DNA of 64,000 nucleotides from Scolanthus callimorphus (Eukaryota; Cnidaria; Anthozoa; Actiniaria; Edwardsiidae), in NCBI GenBank assembly GCA_033964015.1, contig CM066913.1, positions 23,211,854 to 23,275,853 on the forward strand, read 5' to 3'. A program made the translations under genes and the position numbers. A model generated the notes under the pieces. It ran no database searches, had not been told where the DNA came from, and saw only the letters and a program-made list of their open reading frames with translations. Shown here piece after piece: positions 29,971 to 41,938 of the stretch (the first letter of the stretch is position 1; each line of letters begins with the position of its first letter).

Positions 29971-30840
29971 TATAGTTAATTTGCACATTTGTTGCTTGTT
30001 GGCAACCCGTATTATTGGGGCACCTGTCAACCCACCCCCTCCACCCCATCCCCCTTAGCCACGTCATTATAGAAAACAAATAAGAACTGCCATAAATAAT
30101 ATATCCTTTTTAGTTTACGTTACTGGACAAACGCCAATGTAATATTCTGCACGGCGCCAATAAGAACCATGTCCCGTTATGTCATGTAAATGTCATTCTG
30201 GGGGGGGGGGGGGGGGGGGGAAGGGGGGGGGGCTCATTTCCCTCAATCATCCCCCCCCCCCCCCCCCACCCCGAAGATCCCGCTGTCCCCTGTATCGTGC
30301 AACTTTTTTCTTTCCGTTTACGCGGTGTGTGTCGGCGTTTACTTGGAGGTTTTACTAACCTGCTGGCGGTTCTTTTCTTGCCGTTGTACCTCTTCTTAGC
30401 GTGGACGTGTTTATCTCGTCCTTGATGGCACTCAAAAATGGCTAGTCGCGACATAGACATATGGGATACCGTCACTTTTTATCCTTGGCGTCTTTTCATT
30501 TTTTTCAGAACTTTGAAAGTAAACCTTGCGAGATCTTTCTTGATGGCTGAAGTATTCTGCAAATAGTTGTTTATAGTTGCTTTATATTATTTCGCGAACT
30601 TTTGACCTGCGATTCCCCGGTAAAAAAAATGAAATAAATGTTTTTATTATATAGCTCGTGTTTATTCGATCAAAGCGCGCGCTCTGATTGGTTCTATCAT
30701 GGTCACGTGGCGGGCTACAAATCCAATATAGCCCGCGCGGGCTACAATTAAAAAATTGTTGCCCCCGCGGGCGACATCGCTAGAGCGAGAAATTTCGGCG
30801 GACTATTTTTACCCATGTTTACCGTATTTTCTTTTTGCTA
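29971..30840. other. Non-coding stretch with facing G and C tracts
   Basis: 30200-30232 is nearly all G and 30251-30272 nearly all C, separated by 18 bp, so they can pair as a hairpin. Repeats of GCGGGCTACAA occur near 30710-30745. No gene. Confidence 0.5.
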
Positions 30841-30998
30841 TATAATAAAACACTTAATGACTGCACTCTCGGGAAACAGCGAGTTTTGTTTTCCCTCGAA
30901 TCTCGATGTTTCCCTCGACTTCGTCTCGGGAAACATCGAGATTCTCGGGGAAACAAAACTCGCTGTTCCCTCGGAAGCAGTCATTAAGTGTATAATAT
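30841..30998. mobile_element. Foldback MITE with TCGGGAAAC arms
   Basis: CACTTAATGACTGC...GCAGTCATTAAGTG ends; inner CGGGAAACAGCGAGTTTTGT and the AATCTCGATGTTTCCC part are mirrored around 30920. About 158 bp. The minus-strand ORF across it is not credible. Confidence 0.8.
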
Positions 30999-31715
30999 TA
31001 CCTTCGACAGAGCAGCCATATAGCTTTTCTTTTTTGCCTACAAAAAAAGTGGTACAGCTCTCTTCCTCGAATTCTTGTATAGTTTGCTGTACCGCCTCTT
31101 TCGTACTTACGAAACCTTCGTACGGAGAATCCCATGTGCTTACAGCAGCAGCCATGCCTCCGGCTCTGACCTTAGGTCCCTTAGGTGTTCTCTAGTTAAC
31201 ATGTTTCGCAATGTCACGCGATACCATCCTACGTCCTAAGGATTCCATTCATACGCCTGAAGGATTCCATGCAGAAGGAAGCATGTTCGCACGACCGTTT
31301 TACCCTTTTAATTACCTTCATCGATTAAGTACTCGTATTTGCTGCTTTTAAACGAAAAACGTATGTGCTTCGGTAGCGTACTTCTTATTTAGAGCATAGT
31401 AAGTAGAGGGTCCCCTCTACTAACTATTTTTTAGAGCGATTATATTTATTCCCGGATTATAACTCTACGGGACATATAAAATGCAATTTAACTTCACAGT
31501 TCTTTTATTTTCTGCCACGGATCGGACTTATATTTATTGTTCGAAGCCATAAAATTGTGTTCTTCCAAAGTGCTCAGCTCTTTATTAGTCGATAAGGAAA
31601 CACAAACACAGGATAAACCGAGCTTGCTAAACATAGTTTCATTGAACGAATACAAGTAAGTCTTCGGCCACACTTCCGAGGCGATCCCGAATGTCGAAAG
31701 GAGATTGCGGCTCAG
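30999..31715. other. No gene recognised
   Basis: Unique-looking AT-rich sequence. Short open frames on both strands lack recognisable domains or splice context. Confidence 0.4.
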
Positions 31716-32588
31716 GGGCCCGTTTCTCAAAACGCCCGGTAATTAACGGGCCCGTAAAACTTATCGGGAGAGTTAACGGGCAAGTTTATCGGGTACGAGC
31801 GAGCGTTTCTCAAAGCTCCCGGTAACCTCCCGATAGTTATCGGGGCCCCGGAATCAAATTTATAATTTCCGGATATTACAAATAACTTACCCAAAAGATC
31901 AATGAATTAACGAAAAACTCAGCAATTTGTCGACACTAGATTACAAAGTGTACCGCTAAGTTTGTATTTCCAGCGAAAAAAGTAAAGAAAACCAGCTAAA
32001 ATGTACGAAAACAAGAGCAATTTGTCGTGAAATTGTGCACTGAGATTGAACATTTGTTTACATTCTTGCAATCAACACGTCAAACTGATTGACAGCTAAG
32101 CTGTCAAACGAATCGTTTTGATTGGTTGAGAAGCGAGATGGTCGCATCTGATTGGCTAAAACTCTCCCGGTTTATCGGAATGGCGGGAAACACAATCCCG
32201 GTAAGTTTACGGGAAACCTTGGAACTGCAAAGCGAGAACTTTTCGAGGCAAAACGAGACAGGCCAGAAAATGGTTAGTTTTGAAGGAAAAAGAGGTAAGT
32301 TTTCTGTAATTTTAACTTGGCAGAGTCTAGTTGAATAACTAAGCTTTACCTAGAGTGAAAATTTTCAGGAAAACAAATCAATTTTCGACCTTATTTTCAG
32401 ACTTCAAAATGCTTCCCGTTAATTAACGGGAGGTCAAGAGCTCCCGTAAAAAATCGGCCGATTTAACGGTAACTTTTACGATTTCGCAAATAACGGGAGT
32501 TTTGAGAAACAGTCAAAATATATCGGGAGGTGTTAACGGGTAGGTTTACGGGTCCGATAAGTTACCGGGCGTTTTGAGAAACGGCCCC
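31716..32588. mobile_element. DNA transposon remnant with GGGCCCGTTTCTCAAAACG ends
   Basis: Terminal inverted repeats CGTTTCTCAAAACGCCCGG at both ends, with TTAACGGG and TTATCGGG motifs repeated in the sub-terminal regions. A 3-bp CAG flanks each side and may be the target duplication. 870 bp, no transposase; the open frame at 32126 shows no known domain. Confidence 0.65.
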
Positions 32589-33089
32589 CAGTCCCGCTCG
32601 GTCACCTACGTATGAAGGATTCCATCTAGCCTACACGCGCGCAGAATGAGTGCGCATGCGCGAAATCGAGACAGCAGACAATTCTTGGGTTTCAATCACG
32701 TGACTTTTGCGCGTAATTTTGCTTCCGGTCTGAATCAGCTGGAGGTCAAAGTTCATGAGCAAAACTTCAAGTTTAGTAGCTACATTTTCTAGAAAATCAC
32801 AACTATCAATGAACCTGATTCGTATTTAAACTAAATCCTAGTGTAAATACAAATTTGTAGCGATTAGACAGCTCAACTGTGGTAAATGAGTAAAACTTTA
32901 CAAACTGGCTGATATTTTAGGCAGCTTTTATTTCTTCAAATGCTTATGTTTTCACTCATTTGGCTAAAAGAAATTGCAATGTAAAATAGATATGTAATTA
33001 GGGTTGAGAAACATTTATATGCTCCATCTGCTCTTTGTTTCTGGACGAAAGACCTGAGAAACAGAAGTTTTGGAAAACGGTATAGTAAG
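32589..33089. other. No gene recognised
   Basis: AT-rich non-coding sequence between two transposon remnants; no repeat structure seen. Confidence 0.4.
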
Positions 33090-34151
33090 TTAAGGAGGCT
33101 GCCTACAATTTTTTCTGCTCTCCGCCACCAAACTTTGTTTGCCTGCTGTCCAGGCTCAAAAACCTGTACCGGTCTGAACTTTCACATGGTTACCTGGAGG
33201 GTTTGAACTTTGTTGTAATGTGCATTTTGTTGTGATCGGAGTTGCTATAGCAACGTTATAACCACACCCTTGTTTATAATACGCAGCCATCAGACGCGTT
33301 GCGCGACTTAAACTTTAAAATGACACCCCTCACACTAATCCCTGAGTAGCTAACATTAATCACAGCAAGTTTGGAGAGAATTCATTGGGCCGGTTTTCTG
33401 TTATTCGAACGGACTTTTTCAGGCTCCAAAATGGCAAAGCTATTTATGCCGCAAATATTTCCTTGAAAAATAATGGCTAATATCTGCGGAATTAAGGCAA
33501 TGTACCAGCCACAAACCCAAGGCAATGTACCAGCCAATTTTCACTTCTTAGAATGCTTCCGATTTTGTTTGGCATGTGTTCAAGGAAACTGCAAAATTTG
33601 AGAAATTATATTATAAATCTTCCGTTTGTTATAAAACTTACACTTTTCGCCTCTGACACAAATCTCATATGTAAAAGTTTTTGATACTTCCTTAAATTAT
33701 TCTTGAATATACACCAAAGATAACCTCCAAGTCTTGAGATCATTGAAGTATTTTAAGGCACCGAGAAAAAATGCTAAACTTCACTACTCTTTCGGTTTGC
33801 TCGAGCCGGTTTTTGTCATTGTACTTTGTTTTCACCTGTTGTAGCTTTCACGTGGTTTTCCCTGTAATCAGTGAAGCGAACTACATTCCAGCGTGTTGTA
33901 GTTTTCATGGCTCAACATTCATACTCTCAAAGCGTAGCGAATAACAATCCAACAACATTTATTATGAACGTTAACTTGAGCTGAGCTTTCTAACTCTTTG
34001 TCTTTAACCTCCCGCCACCGCCTGGCTGGCAACCACTCGCTCTCCAATTTATCAGTTCTTCTGCCTTCCTCTTTTTCGATTTTCTCGGAAAAAACATGAT
34101 AAATCTCTAATACGCTTTGCCGCTTCCCTAGCAAGCGTGACGGCAAACTGC

Positions 34152-34256
34152 GGAGTGTAGGTTTTGGTCGAGGGTCGAGTGTCGAGTGTCGAGGGTAAGA
34201 CGTCGAGGGTCGAGGGTAAAATGTCGAGGGTCGAGGGTAAAATGTCGAGGGTCCAG
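34152..34256 (-). repeat. CCCTCGACATTTTA minisatellite, left arm
   Basis: About four copies of GGGTCGAGGGTAAAATGTCGA; the mirror array lies at 39138-39240. Peptide repeats (STFYPRP) read from it are artefacts. Confidence 0.85.
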
Positions 34257-34260
34257 TTTT

Positions 34261-36217
34261 TTCTGCAAATACTAATGAAATAATTTTTTCCCGTGATACA
34301 TGTTGAAATATTTTTAAAGAATGCAAATTTTTGGTTTTCCTGACTGATACGTGGATAGACTCCGACACAGTTGTGCTGAGAATTTTCCCACCTTTTTCGA
34401 CCTTCGCATGGAGGGACTAAACAAAAGGTTTTCCGAAAACTCCAGGCGTAAATTTCGGGCAATCTTTTTAACAATCAAATTCCCTAAAACTGTGCGTGGC
34501 AGATTTGTTGTGCTTTTCCCCCAGGCGTTCTCAGAAAGGTTTCCTCGACAGAGCGTACCGAGCGTGTAAGCTCGCGGATCTTGCTCAAACAGGAGAACAC
34601 AAATGAGAACAACAATAAAATCTTTTGGTCTGAGAAAATATCAAACCAAAGGAAGTCCACTCTACGTTAATCGAACTGGTGTTTTTCGAAGATTTTGAAC
34701 ACGGCGTTCTTCAACTGGCAATGAACTGGAGTGTTGGTAGTCCCATTGCGATATGCTGCCAGCGCAGAAAAAGCAATCGCCGACGTGATTTTACCCAGCA
34801 CTTACTAGTCTTGCTTCCATGCTACTCATTATACTACAGCTAACTTTAGGAGACTCAGGGATAGGTAGCACAATCAAAGGCATGCCATAGGCAAACTCGT
34901 GGCTGTTTTCCTTTAAAAACTTTTGGAAATTAGTCGTTAAAAAATTTTTTTTCGGGCAGAGTGCTCAACGAGAAAACAATTTTGACCCCTAACTGACACC
35001 AAAACGATGTAGCCCCTAAAAATACCATTAAGACATTTTATTTTTTGAAACAATCATATGTCACACCATTTTGTAGTTCTTTGTCACCTGTATTTGTGAC
35101 AAACATCTCTCTTTTTTTAAGTCAACAAATGCATTGCTGCAGTATTTGACACATGTATTAGCTTGAGTTGGAACTACCTGAATGTTTTCCCTGTTGCTAT
35201 TAGAATGATCAACTACAAAGTAGCATCTAATTTATTGCCAAGTGTTTCAAAATGGGTCAGAAGCACACGGTATACCCTAAAGTATATTGTCATTACGATA
35301 ACACTTTATATCATTGTTTAGTTATGCAGCAACTGCCATACATGTTATGCAGGCATTTGCAATTATAGTTTAGTTCTCATACAAAGCAGAGCAACAAAGT
35401 ACAGTGTTAGTCAATCAGACTTGAATTGGGTTTGGCTTTTTTGTAGCATTTTGCTGTCAGTTGTTAAAATCCCAGATCTCAATATTGCCTTTGCTTTTGT
35501 TGCTTTTAGGCTAATTTTTAAAGCTAATTCTGGAAGTTGCGTTACAGTTTTTGAAACAGTGCACATCAGTCATAGCAAATTAAGCCATGCATAGCAGTCA
35601 TCCATACAGCAGAATTTGGAGCTGTATTGGGTTTTCCTCCTCTAATATTCATGTGTTCTTTTCTGGGTGTGTATTATATAGTTGTCACCTCAAGCGAACA
35701 ATATAGTGCTCTGCCCTTCAGCTGTTGTGTAGACCACTTCACAGGAATGGATGAGCCTTGAATTAGAAAGAGAACTGAGTCAGATTTTAGCTGGCTGGAT
35801 TGCACCTATTGCAATCTTAACCTATTGGGAAAGATTCGGGTGATGCAGTAGTTAATTTCAGTGGTGACTGCCTGTGCCCATTACATACCAGTCAACCCCA
35901 CTTTGTAAAAAATCTTGAGATTGACAGGTAAATACAGTAAATGTATGAAAAATCATGTGAGTGACAATGCGGGTGATTTACAGTAAATGTATGAACATTT
36001 TCGCAAACATTATGCGGGTGACAGGCTTCAAAATCTTGTGGCACCCGCCTAATGCGGGTGAGTTGACAGCTATGCCATTACTTCAAAGTATTTGTGTCTG
36101 ATTTATGGGAGTCCCACAAAATGCTGTTCTTGGGATTACATTTTTATGAGAATATCACAATTTACCCAGCTAACAGAGGGCTTCACAATTCTTCGTTGTA
36201 AGTATATGTGCACATAC
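34261..36217. other. Interior of the 7.1-kb element, no gene recognised
   Basis: AT-rich. ATGCGGGTGA motifs recur around 35960-36060. No ORF with a recognisable domain. Confidence 0.4.
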
Positions 36218-36885
36218 AGTGGTACCTTTATTACAGCTGTTTCAGGTAACACGCGACTTTGCTGTTGTCAGATCTTGGAGTTTGGCAGTTGGGTTTTCTG
36301 CATTGTCAATCAATGCAATCCGTGTGAGCCAATCAAATCCCTCCCCAGTGCATTTGTTTGGCTTCCCTTGCGAGACATGTCGCGACAGAAGCCAATTCAC
36401 TGCACTAGGCGATTTGATTGACGTCGCAGAAAAACTGCCAAAAATGTTTTGAACGTGCTGGGTCGCATGCTACCTGAAACAGCTGTAAGCGGCCACATTC
36501 ATGACTGAACCAATTTTCAGGTTTTCAGATCTGGACAGAAAAGTATTTTGCAAATATCTCAGAAACGAAAATAGCTACAGCAACAAAACTTTACATCAAT
36601 GTTAATTCTAGTACTAGCAAAACTTTGACATTTGATGTTTCCATGACAACCAATTTACAGGGACGGCCTGTCTTGCCCTAACAACATTTGCGAAAAGAAT
36701 AATAACCCTCTATTTATCATTTGCACCAAATTTGTTGACCCCTCCCTTTTCACCTGCATGAAAATTAGAGGCCCTCCCATATTTGCACCAGCCCTCCCCC
36801 CTAATTTATGACCAGTCCCTAAGCAAAGTACCTCCATTTCGGCACTTGGTTCGGTCCCGAAGGTGGCTGCTTATTATAGAGGTAC
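36218..36885. mobile_element. Two nested MITEs
   Basis: Outer ends CAGTGGTACCTTTATTA (36218) and TTATTATAGAGGTACCACCG (to 36885) are inverted repeats. Inside, 36234-36485 has CAGCTGTTTCAGGTA and TACCTGAAACAGCTG ends flanked by TA on both sides, typical of Tc1/mariner-type insertion. Confidence 0.65.
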
Positions 36886-38565
36886 CACCGAATTTTTAAA
36901 GAGGATATTAATTACATGTAAATAGAGACGTGAAGAAATATGAGTATTATTTTCGAGAGACAAGGAGACAAGTACAGCAAGAGTAACATTGTTTTTAATA
37001 TGAGAAAATAAAATTCATATGTTCAAGCCACTGTAATTTCCTTTTATTGTATCACAGGGCGCCCAAGCTCATAATCCTTGTATTCAGTTAAATCTGTTTG
37101 CATTTGTAATGACATACACAACTCGTATGATACCAGATGGTAATACTAAAATATGCCCGAAATTGCTGATCCAATACGATGTTTGATAATGAAAATCATG
37201 CCTACCTTTGTTCTGCTGTCTCTGTGTAATTTTCTAATAGTGCTATCGTAGCTTTATAAGCGACAAAACAGTCCACCGTCATAACCTCCCAAAGGAAGTT
37301 TGACCCTGATCGCAGGACTCCTGCTTGATCTTATCTTGCTCAGGTGCGAACGTTCATCTGTATTTATCCAAACTGCAAACACGATCAGATCTACTTGATA
37401 ATATCGCTTATGAGTTCACGAGTGTGGACTTGGTTATTCCTTCTTGGTATTTCGAGAAAACAGCCATCATAATCAGTCGAATTTCCGCGAAAAGAACGAA
37501 CCATCGAGAGAGAAGGAAAAGCATTCTAGAACCCAGATCTCCCCCGCTATATATTGCTAGATTTGGGTTCCCTGTGGTATAGAGGAGGGTTTAGGGGGGA
37601 GCTGGTCGGTCGTTGGTCCTTGTTTTTACCACGAATTGTTGCCCCCACTCGTTGTATTTTTTCTTGCTGTTGAGTTGCCTCGGGGGAATGGGGTTCCTAT
37701 TTTCGTGTGCAGATTATGCACTAAAATGGGATTTGGATTTCTGGGAAATGTGAATTAAACACCCCCTGCATTCATAACCCTGCACTAGGTACGTTGGTTT
37801 TGCTTCATGAAGGTCCTCGTTAAATGTAGGTTTTGAAATAACTAGACAGTAACGTTTTTAAACCAATTAGATATTTGCGCATGAGCTAATGACGTCATTG
37901 GTAGTGTACTTTTCATTTTCCCACGTTTGTAACCCCCTGCACCTGGGTTTGCTCGGATCAAAATCCTTACACAGTGTAGGCTTTGAGATGACTAAAAAAG
38001 TACCGATTTGAAACAAACCAGTTTTTTTGCAAAGATAGGTAACATCCCACATGGAGAAACTTACTGCCAATGAGACCTATATACGTTGACGAAGTTATAG
38101 AGGTAACAGGGAGTTCGGTTGAGTTTTAGTCACGCCATGTCCCGCAGATAGCTCGTATGGTCCCGCAACTCGAGGGTCCCGTTGGATGACTTCAGCATAA
38201 ATTATGCTAATATTGTGCTAACGTAGGAGTGATCCCAGTGAGTGAGTGAGCGAGTGAGCGAGTGACATCGAGTCACCACGATAACACTCTTTGGCTGTTG
38301 CTACGCAACAAGCCACGAGTTAATAAAACGAGGCGAAATGAAGTCATTGAGGACTCTAGTGAAGTGAGCGCTAGAAATAGGTTGTGAAAATGCCGCGGAA
38401 ATCTTGGTTTTCCCGAAGAAAGATTGAATAAAAGCAAAACATTAATATCTTTTCTTGCCCAAAATACTCAGACTCGGCAAGTTTGCTTCGAATTTTGCTG
38501 TTTAACTTTAGAGATTTCCACGGTTAAACAGAAGATTTTGCTTCCTTCACGTGCAGTCTATGGTC
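36886..38565. other. Interior of the 7.1-kb element, no gene recognised
   Basis: No supported ORF. GAGTGAGCGAGTGAGCGAGTG microsatellite-like sequence (cut to its core) at about 38243-38265. Confidence 0.4.
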
Positions 38566-38956
38566 TAAGGAACCGTCCACACTACGCCGGCTAAATTTGA
38601 AAACGGCAAATTTGCCTCGAAAACGGAGCAAAAGTTTTCCGTCCACACTACGCCGGCTAAATTTGAAAACGCACAAAAAAGTCAGCTTAGCGCATGCGCC
38701 AAAAGAAAAACGAGAGCCCGCGGTCATAAATTCCTCGCAGCCGTGTGACATGATGTCATCGTTTTCGAAAACCTCCGTTTTCGCCGTCCACACTAAAACG
38801 CGTAGCCGGCGTTTTCAAATTTATCCACTTTCGGCAGCGTTTTCGAAAAGATCCGGTTTCGGTGGAAATTTAGCCGGCGTAGTATGGACGGAAGGCACAA
38901 CCGTATAAATATTTAGCCGTTGTCAAATTTAGCCGGCGTAGTGTGGACGGTGCCTA
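38566..38956. mobile_element. MITE with CCGTCCACACTACGCCGG ends
   Basis: Ends CCGTCCACACTACGCCGGCT and its complement at 38935-38950. The same motif recurs internally at 38640, 38785 and 38870 in both orientations. No ORF. Confidence 0.75.
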
Positions 38957-39137
38957 ATTAGCGAAGCAAAAGGTTTGATTAACACATGTCTGCGATAAGA
39001 AAACTTGTAGCTGCAAGTCTGAAGAAGCATCTGCAAGGACGCTTTTACCAACATGCGGGCATGTGAGCGAATAAAGCGGGGAAAACCGAGAATTTGCATT
39101 TAAAAAAAGAATTAGACCCTGAGAAGAAAAAAAAAAA

Positions 39138-39242
39138 TGGACCCTCGACATTTTACCCTCGACCCTCGACAATTTACCCTCGACCCTCGACATTTTACCC
39201 TCGACCCTCGACGTCTTACCCTCGACACTCGACCCTCGACCA
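39138..39242 (+). repeat. CCCTCGACATTTTA minisatellite, right arm
   Basis: About five copies of GACCCTCGACATTTTACCCTC; mirror of 34152-34256, with one extra unit. Confidence 0.85.
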
Positions 39243-40211
39243 AAACCTACACTCCAAACTGCGCGGAAAAATCATTGGGTATCTACTTCATCGCTGAATG
39301 CCATATAGTCGTCTTCTAATAGAACGAGGCATAATCAAACAAAAGGACCATTCATATTCAAATAAGGCGGCTATTGTGACATTCAGCGATGAAGCATATA
39401 CCAATCATTGAGCCATAGACGCAATGTTTGATTCCCATGCTGGAATGTAGTTGGCTGGGAAACCGACGTCAAAGCTACGACAGGTGAAAACAAAGTACAA
39501 TGACAAAAACCGGGCTCGAGCAAACCGAAAGAGTAGTGAAGTTTAGCATTTTTTCGCGGTGCCTTAAAATACTTCAATGAACTCAAGACTTGGAGGTTAT
39601 CTTTGGTGTATATTCAAGAATAATTTACGGAAGTATCAAAAACTTTTACATATGAGATTTGTGTCAGAGGCGAAAAGTGTAAGTTTTATAACAAACGGAA
39701 GATTTATAATATAATTTCTCAAATTTTGCAGTTTCCTTGAACACATGCCAAACAAAATCGGAAGCATTCTAAGAAGTAAAAATTGGCTGGTACATTGCCT
39801 TGGGTTTGTAGATTATTCGGGCGGCAAGGATTTTTTAATTCCGCAGATATTAGGCATTTTTTATTTTATTTTTATTTTTCAAGGAAATACTTTGCGGCAT
39901 AAGTAACTTTGACATTTTGGAGGCTGAAAAAGTCCGTTCGAGTAACATAAAATCGGCCCAATGAATTCTCTCCAAACTTGCTGTGATTAATGTAAAAGTT
40001 TAGGTCGCGCAACGCGTCTGATGGCTGCTAATTCGTGGTTTTAACGTTGCTATAGCAACTCCGATCACAACAAAATGCACACTACAATAAAGTTCAAACC
40101 CTCCAGGGTAACCATGTGAAAGTTCAGACTGGTACAGGTTTTGAGCCTGAACAGCAGGCATACAAAGATTGGGTGTTGAGGGCAGAAAAAAATTGTAGGC
40201 AGCCTCCTTAA

Positions 40212-40954
40212 GTACTTTTAAGTTGCTGTTTTTTTTTTTTGGCAAATTAAACTCAGAAAAACGACCTGGCTCTGTTGCATACAGTTTTCCCCATACTGCA
40301 AAACAATTTTCCACATAAACAAGATTCAATTCTCAATAAGCTATTACATGTAGGTGACCCATTTCTGTAGTTTCTAAGAGTATGTTTTAACAAAACGCCT
40401 ACATTTTGACTCTTTCAAAGTAGTGTTTCAGCCAGCTCAACGCAGCGACAAAACTCACTTTGAAATGAAACAAAAACTTGACCAAATTTTAGTCAATGAA
40501 AAACAAATTGTATACACACGACTGGGTCTTCTCGGTCGTTTTTCAAAATGGCGGTTAGCTCAGAAGACCCTGGGGGAGGATGAGTCACATGACCGTTTCG
40601 AAACAAAGGACAAACCTCATTCTCATGTCCTCAAACAATAGTCACGTGACTCAGCCTCCCCCAGGGTCTTCTCGAGTCTTCTCTGAGCTAACCGTTTTTC
40701 AAAATGGCGGTTAGTTCAGAGAACGTCATTCCTAAATGGAGGAATGCTCACCATGAATAATTTAACGATATTTTGATAATATTACGTCAAATTGACCTAA
40801 AAACATTCAAAATATCTGAACTATCAAGACTACTAGTCAGGATAAGGGTTAATACATCGTTTTAGTATATTTTTATAGTGTATGCCTCGTTCTATTAAAG
40901 ATTAATACTATTAAGGTACGTAATCAATAGAACGAGCTGTCCGAACCAGCGAAT
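40212..40954. repeat. Dispersed repeats, no gene
   Basis: 40525-40720 has inverted copies of the GGGTCTTCTCGGTCG repeat. 40890-40935 is a small hairpin with CTCGTTCTATT ends. Otherwise AT-rich non-coding. Confidence 0.55.
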
Positions 40955-41041
40955 TCACTCATAGCGTAGTGGTTAGGGTTTGGGTATAGTAACTGGAAAG
41001 TTATAGGTTCGAACCCTGATGATTTTCAGAATTCTTTTTTT
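40955..41041 (+). ncRNA. tRNA-like SINE or tRNA pseudogene
   Basis: Has a Pol III A box (TAGCGTAGTGG, 40962-40972) and B box (GGTTCGAACCC, 41006-41016) at tRNA spacing, followed by a T-rich run (41034-41041). The anticodon arm (GGGTATAGTAACTGG) does not fold cleanly; it most resembles tRNA-Thr(AGU). Best read as the head of a tRNA-derived SINE. Confidence 0.5.
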
Positions 41042-41831
41042 CATTTCTGTAGGTGAGCGCTTGTTTAGAAAAAAATTCTAAGTGCCAGTGAGCATCCTCG
41101 ATTTAGGCGTGTGTTCAGAGAAGACCCTGCGGGAGGCTGAGCCACATGACCGTTTCGAAACAAAGGAGAACCTCGTTCCCATGTCCTCAAACAGTGGTCA
41201 TGTGACTCAGCCTCCCCCAGGGTCTTCTCTGAGCTAACCGCCATTTTGAAAAACGACCGAGAAGACCCTGGGTACGAGGTTGAGCTAACCGCCATTCTGA
41301 AAAACGACCGAGAAGACCTTGGGAATGACAGACCCGTCGAGTAGCCTGGGGACGAGGCTAGGTGAAGACCTCTTTTTCGTGCGCGGCGCGCAAAGTACTC
41401 TGGACAATGCCGAGCAAGTAAAGGAGAGAGTTTGTTTGTCGGCTTGTTATTCCCTCTCAAAAGTGCTGCCAAATTAGCCCCAAACCAGCACGTTATCGCC
41501 AACTGAAGTATAGGTAAGATTAATTTTAAGCAAATCAGTGTTTGAATTGGTTCATTTGTGCTTATATCGACTTTCAACCTTGCAAGTTTGGGTGTCCACT
41601 TTAAATTAAAGTGCACTAGTCATTTGCTTGCACCGACCCCCAACCCCCGCGACATGCGGGGTTTTTGCCAGGCAATAGTGGGGGAAATATCAGTGGTTTG
41701 TATTGTATTCGTGCCCCGATCCCCAGGGAGTTTACTTCAAATTGCTATTGAAGTATATTTTGGCACAGAGAGCATGTTAGGGACCCCTCACAAAGTGGTC
41801 TTCTATTGGAAGGCAAGTAGGTAATATCTTA
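41042..41831. repeat. GGGTCTTCTCGGTCG repeats and non-coding sequence
   Basis: 41110-41310 has inverted copies of the repeat also found at 29470. The remainder shows no gene. Confidence 0.5.
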
Positions 41832-41934
41832 ACAATTATTCGCCGAAGGCGAAGTGAATAGTGGCGAATAGTCCCGAGACCGGAGGTCGAGGGGACTATT
41901 CGCCACTATTCACTGAGCCTGAGGAGAATAATTG
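41832..41934. mobile_element. Foldback MITE with CAATTATTC ends
   Basis: CAATTATTCGCCGAAGGCGA and a right arm ending GAGAATAATTG, with GTGAATAGTGGCGAATAGTC mirrored. It lies directly beside the element starting at 41939. Confidence 0.75.
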
Positions 41935-41938
41935 TTTT

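Larger units (their letters stand above)
33090..40211. mobile_element. 7.1-kb element with about 1.1-kb inverted arms inside TTAA
   Basis: Left arm 33094-34260 and right arm 39138-40207 are inverted copies. Examples are GGAGGCTGCCTACAATTTTT and GATCGGAGTTGCTATAGCAA on the left and their complements on the right. Both outer ends carry TTAA (33090-33093 and 40208-40211), which could be a target duplication. The inner end of each arm is a minisatellite of GACCCTCGACATTTTACC. No transposase is visible inside. Either a large non-autonomous DNA transposon or an inverted duplication. Confidence 0.6.

Noticed and set aside
30838..31155. 105-codon minus-strand ORF
   Set aside because: It spans a foldback MITE arm and has no known domain or splice context.
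33919..34474. ORFs with STFYPRP repeats (also 39094-39319)
   Set aside because: Translation of the CCCTCGACATTTTA minisatellite in the inverted arms.
33090..40211. Maverick/Polinton interpretation of the 7.1-kb element
   Set aside because: Too short and without polymerase B, integrase, ATPase or capsid genes; flanking repeat is TTAA, not 6 bp.
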